A stretch of DNA of 64,000 bases from contig NZ_CABPRU010000003.1 of the NCBI RefSeq assembly GCF_902459705.1, forward strand, positions 372,001-436,000. Reading direction: 5' to 3'. A program made the translations under genes and the position numbers. The notes beneath the pieces were generated by a model. It was given only the letters and a program-made list of their open reading frames with translations, was not told the DNA's origin and did not search any database. Shown here one piece after another: positions 25,985 to 33,771 of this stretch (position 1 is the stretch's first letter; each line of letters opens with the position of its first letter). Origin of the DNA: Pandoraea terrigena (GTDB taxonomy: Bacteria; Pseudomonadota; Gammaproteobacteria; Burkholderiales; Burkholderiaceae).

Positions 25985-27238
25985 ATGGAACTGAACGCGC
26001 TGGCCCCGCTGGCCGAGCAACTCTTCACCGACCTGCGTCGCCTTGGCGACGATGGCGTCGGCATTACCCGTGACAGCTATGGCGAGGGCGAGAATGCCGC
26101 GGCCGCGTACTTGGCGCAATGGGCCGGGCATCAGGGACTGGCCGTCTCGCGCGACCGCGCCGCCAATCTGGTCTTTACGCTGCCCGACGACACCGGCGAC
26201 GCCCCCGCCACATGGATCGGATCGCATCTCGATTCGGTGCCGCAAGGCGGCAACTACGACGGTCTTGCCGGTATCGTGGGTGGTCTGTTGTGCCTCGTCG
26301 AACAACAACGCAGCCAGCGTCGCACATCCACGCCGGTGCGCGTACTCGCCTTGCGCGGAGAGGAAAGCGCGTGGTTCGGTCGAGCGTACATGGGGTCGAG
26401 CGCGCTGTTCGGCAAACTGAACGATGCCGATCTGGCCATGCCCCACCGCACGCATGGCCGCACGCTCGCGGCATGTATGGCCGAGGCTGGCGCCGATATC
26501 GACGCGATTCGTGACGGCGCCACGCTATTCGACGCCTCACGCGCCAAGGCGTGGCTGGAACTGCACATTGAACAGGGCCCGGTGATGATCGCGCGCGACC
26601 TGCCAGTGGCCATCGTGCCCGGCATTCGCGGCAACGTGCGGCACAACCGCGTGTCATGCGTGGGTGAAGCCGGCCACTCGGGCGCCGTGCCGCGCTGGCT
26701 GCGTCACGACGCCATGTTCGCCGTGGCCGATCTCATCACGCGTCTCGACGAGCACTGGAGCGCCCTGCTCGCGCGCGGCATCGATCTGGTGGTGACGACC
26801 GGTATCGTCGGCACCGATCCCGCCGAGCATGCCATCTCGCGCATTCCAGGCAAGGTGGACTTCAGTCTGGAAGTGCGCAGCCAGAGCGCTGATACGCTCG
26901 ACGTGTTCTACGAGTTGATGCGTACCGAGTGCCGCGCCATCGAACGCGATCGTGGCGTGCAATTCGTGTTCGACCGGCGACTCGCGTCGCCCCCGGCGAT
27001 CATGGATGCGCAGGTGTCGTCGTGGCTGGTCGACGCTTGCCGCACGCTTGATCTTGCGCAGGAACGGGTGCCGAGCGGCGCCGGCCACGACGCTGCCATC
27101 TTCGCCAACGCCGGCATTCCGAGCGGCATGGTGTTCGTGCGCAACGCCAACGGCTCGCACAATCCACACGAGAGTATGGATCTCGACGACTTCATGCGTG
27201 GGGTACAGGTACTGGACGCCGTCACGCATCGACTCTGA
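25985..27238 (+). CDS. M20 family hydrolase, N-carbamoyl-L-amino-acid hydrolase / allantoate amidohydrolase type
   Basis: 417 residues, normal for the HyuC/AllC/beta-ureidopropionase branch. Dinuclear metal ligands are visible as His81 (SHLDSVP), Asp92 (NYDGLAG), Glu126/127 (RGEESAWFG), His194 (LELHIEQGP) and a C-terminal His in SHNPHESMD. GIRGNVRHNRVSCVGEAGHSG marks the dimerisation/lid domain. The enzymes split N-carbamoyl amino acids to amino acid, CO2 and ammonia. Behind PyrDK, N-carbamoyl-L-aspartate (ureidosuccinate), the hydrolysis product of dihydroorotate, is the natural candidate. The start at 25985 is chosen on family alignment; the ribosome site is weak, and an ATG 27 bp upstream is possible. 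Confidence 0.85.
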   Translation: MELNALAPLAEQLFTDLRRLGDDGVGITRDSYGEGENAAAAYLAQWAGHQGLAVSRDRAANLVFTLPDDTGDAPATWIGSHLDSVPQGGNYDGLAGIVGGLLCLVEQQRSQRRTSTPVRVLALRGEESAWFGRAYMGSSALFGKLNDADLAMPHRTHGRTLAACMAEAGADIDAIRDGATLFDASRAKAWLELHIEQGPVMIARDLPVAIVPGIRGNVRHNRVSCVGEAGHSGAVPRWLRHDAMFAVADLITRLDEHWSALLARGIDLVVTTGIVGTDPAEHAISRIPGKVDFSLEVRSQSADTLDVFYELMRTECRAIERDRGVQFVFDRRLASPPAIMDAQVSSWLVDACRTLDLAQERVPSGAGHDAAIFANAGIPSGMVFVRNANGSHNPHESMDLDDFMRGVQVLDAVTHRL

Positions 27239-27256
27239 GCGTGCGCTTGCGTCAAC

Positions 27257-27292
27257 GCAAAAAAACGGGCCGCTGACATGCGGCCCGTTTTG
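27257..27292. terminator. Bidirectional rho-independent terminator
   Basis: ACGGGCCGC (27265-27273) and GCGGCCCGT (27280-27288) form a 9-bp stem with a six-base loop. A run of A lies on the left and TTT on the right, so it can stop both the rightward cluster and the convergent M20 peptidase gene. Confidence 0.85.
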
Positions 27293-27355
27293 TCATGCAT
27301 CGTCAATTCACTATCAAGGCGCGTCACCTTGACGGCCTTAAGAATCTTAACGGCC

Positions 27356-28816
27356 TTACGGCGCCAGGGCGATCACCTCGGCGACCGCAGCCGTCAGTTT
27401 CTTCGCATAGGGTACGTGCAGGAACTCGTTCGGGCCATGCGCGTTCGACTTGGGACCGAGTACACCGCACACCATGAACTGCGCCGTCGGGAAACCGGCT
27501 TGGAGCGTATTCATCAGCGGAATCGTACCGCCTTGGCCGATGTACGCCACATCTTCGCCATAGTGCCGTTGCGATGCGGTATTGAGCGCCGACGTGAGCC
27601 AGGGCGCCACATCGGGCGCGTTCCAGCCGGAGGCTGCACCGGCATCAGACTTGAACGTCACCTTCGCGTTGTAAGGCGGATCGAGTTCCAGCAGCGACTT
27701 GAGTTCGGCCACGGCCTGCGCGGCGTCGACAAGCGGCGGCAGACGCAGCGACAGCTTGAACGCCGTGCGCGGACGTAGCACGTTGCCCGCATCCGACAGC
27801 GCCGGCAGGCCCGCCGCCCCGGTGACCGACAGCGACGGACGCCACGTCGAATTGAGCAGGGCCTCCTTCGGATCGGTCGTGGTCGGCAGCACCGAGCTGC
27901 CATCCTGACCGCACGCCCACGGCATCTTCTTCCAGACGTCGTCGCCAAGAATGCGCGCCGTCGCTTCCGCCTCTTTCAGGCGCTGCAACGGAATCGGCGT
28001 GTGAAAGCCTTGCGGCAGCACGTTGCCGCTGCCCGCGTCTTCCAGACGTTCGAACAACTGGCGCATGATGCGAAAACTCGACGGCGCAATGCCACCGTAG
28101 CCGCCCGAGTGGATACCCTCGTCAAGCACCTGCACTTCAAGGCTGCCCGAGATCAGGCCGCGCAGCGACGTCGTGAGCCACAACTGATCGTAGTTGCCTG
28201 CCCCCGAATCGAGGCAGACGACCAGGCCGACACGCCCCAATCGTTCACGCAGCGCATCGACATACGGCAGCAGGTCGTAGCTGCCCGACTCTTCGCACGT
28301 CTCGATGAGACCGACGCAGCGCGGGCGCTCCACGCCCTGGGCATCGAGGGCGGCCAGCGCCGTCACGCTGGAATAGATGGCGTAACCGTCGTCTGCACCG
28401 CCACGGCCATAGAGCCTGCCGTCTTCGAACTTGGGCGTCCACGGGCCCAGGTCACGACGCCATCCATCGAACTCCGGTTGCTTGTCGAGGTGGCCGTAGA
28501 GCACGATCGTCTCGTCGCTGCCCGAGCGCGTGGCGGGGGCCTCGAAGAAGATCACCGGCGTGCGGCCGTCCAGACGAATCACTTCGAGCTTCAGGCCCTT
28601 CACTGGTTGACGCTCTGCCCACTGGGCGGCATCGCGCACCACGCGATCGATGTAGCCGTTACGCGCCCAATCGGCATCGAAGCCGGGGCTCTTGGCGGGT
28701 ATGGCGATGTAGTCGGTCAGCGCATGCAGGATTTCTTCGTTCCATTTACGCTCAACGAAGTCGCGCAAGGCTGCGGTATCGAGCAATGGCTGAGTCGGCG
28801 TGACGGTGTCGTTCAT
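27356..28816 (-). CDS. M20 family metallopeptidase
   Basis: 486 residues, in the M20 dipeptidase/carnosinase-like branch (CNDP/PepV-like length). Metal ligands: His109 and Asp111 in YGHLDKQP, Asp142 in GRGGADDGYA, the Glu pair in ETCEESGS, and a C-terminal His in NAHGPNEFLHVPY. Between them lies the lid/dimerisation domain (about 215-390). Cytoplasmic, no signal peptide. AAGGA lies upstream of the ATG. It converges on the PyrDK cluster and shares its terminator. The HTH-citrate synthase gene lies upstream on the same strand, 200 bp away. Substrate probably a di- or oligopeptide. Confidence 0.87.
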   Translation of the reverse strand: MNDTVTPTQPLLDTAALRDFVERKWNEEILHALTDYIAIPAKSPGFDADWARNGYIDRVVRDAAQWAERQPVKGLKLEVIRLDGRTPVIFFEAPATRSGSDETIVLYGHLDKQPEFDGWRRDLGPWTPKFEDGRLYGRGGADDGYAIYSSVTALAALDAQGVERPRCVGLIETCEESGSYDLLPYVDALRERLGRVGLVVCLDSGAGNYDQLWLTTSLRGLISGSLEVQVLDEGIHSGGYGGIAPSSFRIMRQLFERLEDAGSGNVLPQGFHTPIPLQRLKEAEATARILGDDVWKKMPWACGQDGSSVLPTTTDPKEALLNSTWRPSLSVTGAAGLPALSDAGNVLRPRTAFKLSLRLPPLVDAAQAVAELKSLLELDPPYNAKVTFKSDAGAASGWNAPDVAPWLTSALNTASQRHYGEDVAYIGQGGTIPLMNTLQAGFPTAQFMVCGVLGPKSNAHGPNEFLHVPYAKKLTAAVAEVIALAP

Positions 28817-29017
28817 GGGGGGCGTCCTTGAGGATGGCTTGATTGACGTGGCGGATCGCGCCGCGCCGATCGAGAGGGTCGCGAAGCGCGATCCAGGGCA
28901 CTCGTCCGGCGCCGCGGCGGGCCGTGGCCGTGACCGTGACCGTATGGCGACATCATAGCCATTCCCGGCGACGGTGGCGACCCGCCGAGCTGAAGTCGCC
29001 CGCCTTGCCGACCGCCA

Positions 29018-30271
29018 TCACACGTCTGCAGGGCGGTAGGTCGCTCGGGGCCGGAGCATGAATGCTTGCTCCCGCTGCTCGATCGCGTGAGCACACCACC
29101 CGCTGGTTCGCGCCACCATCCATAACGCGGCGGCGCTGCCGCCCGGCATTCCCACCGCCTGCGTTAATGCCACAAGGGAAAGGGCCAATCCAGGCGTAAG
29201 CTGAAAGCGCTCATTCGCATCGGCGAGAAGCCTGGCCATCGCTTTGGCCCGGCTGGCGTTGTGGGCCTGTTTGGCGGCCAATCCCAACAAAACCTGCGCT
29301 CGCGGATCTCCATTGGGGTAAAGCGGATGGTTGAATCCGTACAGCGTTTTCCCTTCCGCGCGGATCCGGTCGAGATGATCGTTGTGGGTCGCGCCAGACA
29401 AGCGGGCGACCAGCCTGCGCTCCACAACATATGTCGCGCCTCCGACCGAAGTCCCCAAATGCGTGCAGATCGCCGCCGCGACGCTGTTGAACAGGGGCGC
29501 GGACGTGGATGCCGCGGCTCGTGCAGCCAGCGTGGCAGGCGTCAGTTCGTGGTCGGCACAAACAATCAGCAAGGCATTGATCGCTTCGATCGCACTCCGC
29601 GTTGTGCTCGCGCCGCTAGCCCGCAATGCCCATGCGGCCAATCGCTCATTCGGTCGGCGGGGTATGTAAGCCCGCGAAGTCGATAGGAATCCAATGCATC
29701 CGACGAGCGCATGATAGACCCGTTGTACGCGGCGCAAATCGCCGTGAGCGCATTGCGGCCCATCCGGCATCTCGTGTCCATTCAAGGCGAGTGCGCACAT
29801 CGCCATCAGATTTCCAATGTCGTCGGGCGGCCCCAACTCGGCATGAAGGTGTAGCAATGCGTGAAGGCGTTCTGGCAGTTCGATCATTGGCCATGGCTCT
29901 GCCAGGGGGTTCCACGTGCCCGTCACGAGGAGTTCGACAATGGCCTCGAAGGGGTAGCCCTGCGTCGCCAATTCGACGGCGGCGTGGCTCCGGTAGCGCG
30001 GACCATGTTCGTCGATTCTGGTGATCGACGTGGCAACGATCGGCTCGCCCCAGTGCATCGAAGTCGCTGCTGTCACGGCACGCGGTACTCGCCCGCGTCC
30101 ACGCGCGACCATCGCGTCAACGTCAGCGCGGGCGTAGAGGTGTCGATGCGTCCCCGGGACCGGGATGCTCTGTATTTTTCCACGACTCACGTAGGAATAG
30201 AGCGTCTTCGCCGTCACGCCCAGCGCACTGAGGGTTTCGTCCCGCGACAAATAGTCATGCCGATACTTCAT
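29018..30271 (-). CDS. Citrate synthase-like protein with N-terminal helix-turn-helix
   Basis: 417 residues. Residues 1-60 form a MerR/excisionase-like DNA-binding domain (LSRDETLSALGVTAKTLYSYVSRG, HRHLYARADVDAM). From about 70 on is a citrate-synthase fold with CADHELTPATLAAR, GFNHPLYPNGDPRA and ARTSGWCAHAIEQRE, which keep the substrate His residues and the CoA-side His/Arg regions. It is short for a full synthase and several blocks are diverged. Such HTH-citrate synthase fusions exist in proteobacterial genomes with no settled function. It starts 130 bp from, and faces away from, the cupin-reductase gene, so it may sense an acyl-CoA or oxoacid and regulate that gene (inference). Confidence 0.78.
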   Translation of the reverse strand: MKYRHDYLSRDETLSALGVTAKTLYSYVSRGKIQSIPVPGTHRHLYARADVDAMVARGRGRVPRAVTAATSMHWGEPIVATSITRIDEHGPRYRSHAAVELATQGYPFEAIVELLVTGTWNPLAEPWPMIELPERLHALLHLHAELGPPDDIGNLMAMCALALNGHEMPDGPQCAHGDLRRVQRVYHALVGCIGFLSTSRAYIPRRPNERLAAWALRASGASTTRSAIEAINALLIVCADHELTPATLAARAAASTSAPLFNSVAAAICTHLGTSVGGATYVVERRLVARLSGATHNDHLDRIRAEGKTLYGFNHPLYPNGDPRAQVLLGLAAKQAHNASRAKAMARLLADANERFQLTPGLALSLVALTQAVGMPGGSAAALWMVARTSGWCAHAIEQREQAFMLRPRATYRPADV

Positions 30272-30292
30272 GGTCGATTATCAGAATCAATC

Positions 30293-30321
30293 TTGAGGCA
30301 ACAAGGGGGGGTACCTAGAAT
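30293..30321 (+). promoter_or_regulatory. Sigma-70 promoter of the cupin-reductase gene
   Basis: TTGAGG (30293-30298) and TAGAAT (30316-30321) are separated by exactly 17 bp. Transcription would begin near 30328, about 75 bp before the start codon. It lies in the 131-bp divergent region, where the HTH protein could act. Confidence 0.6.
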
Positions 30322-30402
30322 ATTCACACATCGGCCACATGGCGCAACGGCCGGCAGAATAGTCCCGCGCGGGGACGACCGTCAATCGAAGGAGACCATG
30401 AC

Positions 30403-31755
30403 ATGCACCCTGCAACCACAGCCTCGGCGGATAATTTCGTCGATGCCGAAAAGCCAGTAACGTGGAACGTCAACGATATTCCATGGGTACCCCTGACAGG
30501 CCTTTTTATTAACAAGTCCGGTTACAAGGCCGTCACCGAGCCCGCGTACACGAATGATGCCTATAGCATCGAGCTGACGAGTGTCGGGCCAGGAGGGGCA
30601 TCGGCGACTCACGTCGAGCCGCACGCACATCTGTTTTATGTACTGTCCGGCGTGGGAGAAGTTACGGTGGGTGACGAGACATCCCCCGTCTCTGCTGGCT
30701 CCGTCAGCCCGATCTCTGCTGGCGTTGCTCACTCGTTCCGCAATCTGGGCGAATCCGCGCTGGAAATGCTGGTCATTTACCACCCACCTCGCGTTCGCGC
30801 AAAGCCACCGATGCCGACGCTACGCACGACGGTGGCGGCACTGCGGCAAGAGGCCACGGGCGTCATCCGCGTTGAACTGCAACCGGCAGACAGCGCATCC
30901 TTTCCCACGTTTACACCTGGCGCACACGTCGACGTTCGTTTGCCCAATGGCATCACCCGGAGCTATTCGCTGACCAACGCTCCCGACGAAACGAACCGAT
31001 ACGTCCTGGGCGTGCTTGAGGCTCCGGAAAGTCGAGGTGGGTCACGGTACCTGCATCATGCGCTGGAGGTCGGCTCCGAACTGATCATCTCCCGCCCGAG
31101 AAACAACTTTGGCCTCGCCGACTCCACGGAACGCGCCGTGTTGATCGCCGGTGGCATCGGCATCACGCCCTTGCTGTGCATGGCTCGTCACTTGAGCGCG
31201 AACGGTCGCGACGTGGTGCTCGCCTACTGCGCCCAGACGCGAAAACACGCGGCCTTCGTCAACGATATTCTCGCGCTCGACATCCCTGTAACGTGGCATT
31301 TCGATGACGAACAGGGCGCGCAGTTCGACCTCAAGCGATATATGGCGTCCCAGCCACGCGGCGCTCACTTCTATGCATGTGGCCCCACTGGCTTTCTGGG
31401 AGCATTCGAACGCGCATGTAGCGACCTGGAGATCCGGAATGGTCACATCGAGCGCTTCTCAGGCGCCAGGCCTGCATCCGAGTCGCAGCCATCGTACGCC
31501 GTCACCCTGAATCGGTCGGGAAGAACACTGAACGTTTTGCCGGGTACAACGCTGTTGCAGACGTTGCTGAACGCAGGGGTCGAGGTTCCATACAGTTGTC
31601 AGGAGGGCGTGTGCGGCACCTGCAAGACCGCAGTATTGGCCGGCGAACCTGATCATAGGGACTCGGTGCTGACGGCGACGGAGCGGGCGTCCAACACCGT
31701 GATGGCTGTGTGCGTCTCCGGTTGTCGTACACCGTCGCTACTGCTCGATCTGTAG
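30403..31755 (+). CDS. Cupin - ferredoxin reductase - 2Fe-2S ferredoxin fusion protein
   Basis: 450 residues in three parts. (a) Cupin, about 25-130, with His70, His74, His76 and His110 as probable metal ligands (THVEPHAH, GVAHSF). (b) Phthalate-dioxygenase-reductase-type flavin/NAD module, 137-350: RSYSL at 186-190 (FMN), GGIGITP at 250-256 and CGPTG at 326-330 (NAD). (c) Plant-type 2Fe-2S domain, 365-450, with Cys399, Cys404, Cys407, Cys437. Parts b and c equal VanB-like reductases of Rieske oxygenases. The cupin in front is unusual: it may be a built-in dioxygenase or a substrate sensor. No oxygenase component is nearby. AAGGAG lies 8 bases before the ATG and a good promoter upstream. Domain calls are firm, the role unknown. 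Confidence 0.85.
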   Translation: MHPATTASADNFVDAEKPVTWNVNDIPWVPLTGLFINKSGYKAVTEPAYTNDAYSIELTSVGPGGASATHVEPHAHLFYVLSGVGEVTVGDETSPVSAGSVSPISAGVAHSFRNLGESALEMLVIYHPPRVRAKPPMPTLRTTVAALRQEATGVIRVELQPADSASFPTFTPGAHVDVRLPNGITRSYSLTNAPDETNRYVLGVLEAPESRGGSRYLHHALEVGSELIISRPRNNFGLADSTERAVLIAGGIGITPLLCMARHLSANGRDVVLAYCAQTRKHAAFVNDILALDIPVTWHFDDEQGAQFDLKRYMASQPRGAHFYACGPTGFLGAFERACSDLEIRNGHIERFSGARPASESQPSYAVTLNRSGRTLNVLPGTTLLQTLLNAGVEVPYSCQEGVCGTCKTAVLAGEPDHRDSVLTATERASNTVMAVCVSGCRTPSLLLDL

Positions 31756-31992
31756 CAGGCGAACGCAACGCAACCGGTGTTGCCTGCGCCGACCAGAGCG
31801 GGACGCGTTGACCATTGCTTTACGCGTCACACCGGAGAGGCACCCCAGTTCATGACGTGCCAGTCGAAGCACGTCACCGTTGCCCAGGCACCCCGTTCGC
31901 CGCGTTAGCGCAGACGAACGCTGGACTCGCCGCGAAAGCGAGTCACACCAGCGTTCCTGCATCCCCCTGACGGCGCTCTGGCGCGATGATCA

Positions 31993-32160
31993 TCAGAGCC
32001 AGCGCCACGCGATGGCCACAGCGCCAACGGCGATGCCGACGGAGATGACAATGCCAAACCATGCCAGTTGCGCACGCCGTGCCCGACGGCGGCTAGATTC
32101 CGAAGTGTCGTAAAAACGACCCAATCCGCCCGAGTACAACTTTTCCCAGCGAATTTCCAT
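31993..32160 (-). CDS. Small membrane protein, 55 residues (paralogue A)
   Basis: Short gene: begins MEIRWEKLYSGGLGRFYD, then a polar Arg-rich segment (SSRRRARRAQ), then one hydrophobic helix of about 20 residues (WFGIVISVGIAVGAVAIAW) ending WRWL. GAGGTG lies 5 bases before the ATG. The N-terminus resembles that of the small protein at 32709-32894 (M-x-IRW-x-K-x-YS-x-G), and both have one membrane helix at the same place. The conserved start, ribosome site and paralogue make this a likely real gene. Expected topology: N-terminus in the cytoplasm. Function unknown. Confidence 0.66.
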   Translation of the reverse strand: MEIRWEKLYSGGLGRFYDTSESSRRRARRAQLAWFGIVISVGIAVGAVAIAWRWL

Positions 32161-32708
32161 GGCGCACCTCACAAATCAATCAAACCGGCCCGCGTGACGA
32201 TTCTTTTTACTGTTTTATCGAAAATTCTGAGACGCAAGACAATTCGGATAAATCCGGGCAAATCGGTAACACCAGATCACCCAATATTCCGACACAGCGT
32301 CGTCGTTTCAAGATGGCACTATTCTTTCGTAAACGCAATAGCGTGAACCCGCACAATCCGGCGTCATAACCATGAGAGACCACGTTATCGACGATGGATA
32401 TCGGCGTGCTTAACGCGCTTTATCGAAGGCAGCTTGCAATCTTTAAGGGGAAGCGTCGCCAATTACCGACATTCAGCCATGCCGATCGTTTCGAAACTCG
32501 ACGTTTTTGTAACAAAACGTTTCGAAGCCGAGCGGCCGCGCCGTTGAATCGGGCGATTGAAGTGGTGAGGCGAACGCGCAGAATCCCCGCGGCACAAGCT
32601 CGGGAGACGGTACTGTCGTCAAGGAAGGTGGATCGGCGTCAGCGGAGGCAACGCGGCGCGGCCGTCCGCCGAAGGCGGTGCCGCGCACGAAAAGGAAGAT
32701 GGGTGACT
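32161..32708. other. Region between the two small membrane-protein genes
   Basis: About 550 bp, AT-richer than the neighbours at 32190-32350, which presumably holds the promoter of the left small gene. A short inverted repeat ACGTTTT / AAAACGT lies at 32501-32520, flanked by two direct copies of CGTTTCGAA (32487-32495 and 32518-32526). A GC-rich hairpin is at 32658-32684. No gene is supported; a 173-codon rightward frame covering 32394-32915 is antisense to the right small gene and has poor composition. Confidence 0.45.
32658..32684 (-). terminator. Possible terminator hairpin of the right small gene
   Basis: Nested stems GCGGC/GCCGC (32658-32662 with 32680-32684) and CCGCC/GGCGG (32666-32670 with 32674-32678) around a GAA loop, 25 bp past the stop of the leftward gene ending at 32709. 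No T-run follows, so it is only a candidate. Confidence 0.35.
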
Positions 32709-32894
32709 TTAGCGTCCCAGGAAGGCCGCACCTACCGACATGAGAACGAATCCGCCAACACTACAGCCGATCGCGATTGCCAACAGGCGTTGAAAGAGTT
32801 GCTCGCGCTCATTCGCGCTGCGATGGGAACGGGGTGCTTCGTGATGAATCGTTCCCCAACCACTCGAATACACTTTTTTCCAACGGATGTGCAT
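32709..32894 (-). CDS. Small membrane protein, 61 residues (paralogue B)
   Basis: Begins MHIRWKKVYSSGWGTIHH, followed by a polar His/Arg/Ser linker and one hydrophobic helix (LLAIAIGCSVGGFVLMSVGAAF) ending LGR. GAGGT lies 5 bases before the ATG, as for paralogue A at 31993-32160, with which it shares M-x-IRW-x-K-x-YS-x-G and overall layout. The region upstream (32895-33240) carries an array of TGCGACA palindromes that may control it. Not recognised as any named family. A regulatory or stress-related small membrane protein is a reasonable guess only. Confidence 0.62.
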   Translation of the reverse strand: MHIRWKKVYSSGWGTIHHEAPRSHRSANEREQLFQRLLAIAIGCSVGGFVLMSVGAAFLGR

Positions 32895-33375
32895 AAGTTA
32901 CCTCGCGTTGTTTAGTGTTCGTAGCCTTGCCCGTCATCGATTTACGCTATCGGAATCGACGAGACGCAGGGCTAGTATGCGCTTTGCCGAGCGGTCGTAA
33001 ACCCCCCATCCGTGCTGCGTCGCCGCAAGCCAAATACGTGATTCCGACGGATTCCGAGACGGAAGCGCGAGGCGACGAATTCCGTCCATCCGACGCGATT
33101 CATAATTTGTGACAGGGCGTGTCAATGCGACAGAATGTCGCAGGTGCGACAAGTTGTCGCGCAACCCGCATGAATCGTGGAATTGGGTGTTTCGCCAAGT
33201 GCGACAGCGCAAGTCGTGTCGCAAGCTTCGCAGCACTGGCAGGCCGGACGACCAGAGAGGTCGAGGCAGCACCAGGCGGTCAACCTCATCGCATCGTGCA
33301 CCGCAACATCGATTGTTCGGATAAGCGACAAAGCTCGGGTAAATCCGGGGGAGCGAAGCGCCTCCCCCGCCGGCG
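32895..33375. other. Non-coding region with palindrome array
   Basis: About 480 bp between the right small membrane-protein gene and the 93-residue gene, both leftward. It carries the inverted-repeat array at 33110-33223. I see no gene: the frames on both strands here are short, overlap each other and show no start with a good ribosome site. I looked for a -24/-12 sigma-54 element near the array and found none convincing. Confidence 0.5.
33110..33223. repeat. Array of TGCGACA inverted repeats (putative regulator binding region)
   Basis: Four inverted repeats in 114 bp: TGACA-N5-TGTCA (33110-33124), TGCGACA-GAA-TGTCGCA (33126-33142, perfect), TGCGACA-AGT-TGTCGCG (33145-33161, one mismatch) and TGCGACA-N10-TGTCGCA (33200-33223, perfect arms). 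The repetition of one arm sequence with dyad symmetry is what a multi-site activator or repressor region looks like. It lies 215 to 330 bp upstream of the small membrane-protein gene starting at 32894 and downstream of the 93-residue gene. The regulator is not identified. Confidence 0.6.
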
Positions 33376-33657
33376 TCATGATTCGAATGGATTTTTCACC
33401 TGTCGCGCGGTCGTGCCGCCCGGTGCGGCCGCCTGGGCCGGCAGATCGGCGCCGGAAAGCGCCGTGACCACGGCGTCGAGCACCGCCTTGAGCGTTTGTG
33501 CCTGCCGCAGCCCTTCGGCGTCGCGGCGAATCTCCAGATTGCCGAAGAGGGCGACGTGGTCTGTATGATTTTCGACGTTGAACTCACCCAGCGTGAGCGC
33601 ATCGGCATCGTTGGCGAACGGGGCGAACGCGGCGTTGGCAGAAGACGAAGCAGACAT
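33376..33657 (-). CDS. Hypothetical protein, 93 residues
   Basis: Not recognised. A soluble small protein: an Ala/Ser-rich start, a central ALTLGEFNVENHTDHVALFG segment, an amphipathic helix (LRQAQTLKAVLDAVVTALSG) and a Pro/Gly/Thr tail ending VKNPFES. No signal peptide or membrane helix. AGGAG lies 7 bases before the ATG, which together with balanced composition supports a real gene. It stands alone between the palindrome array and the secreted nuclease gene. Confidence 0.6.
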   Translation of the reverse strand: MSASSSANAAFAPFANDADALTLGEFNVENHTDHVALFGNLEIRRDAEGLRQAQTLKAVLDAVVTALSGADLPAQAAAPGGTTARQVKNPFES

Positions 33658-33771
33658 CGGGGACTCCTGGAGCGAGGGGGAAATCGGTCAATTGAGATCG
33701 GCCAAAGCGGCGGCCATCGTTACCGGCGAGGCCGCACCCGAGGTGATCGGCCCGACGCGGTCCCGCCGTAC

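Noticed and set aside
32394-32915. 173-codon rightward frame across the micro-protein region
   Set aside because: Covers the whole right micro-protein gene in antisense, no ribosome site, basic low-complexity composition.
33126-33223. CRISPR-like array
   Set aside because: The repeats are short dyads with spacers of 3-38 bp, no regular repeat-spacer pattern and no cas genes.
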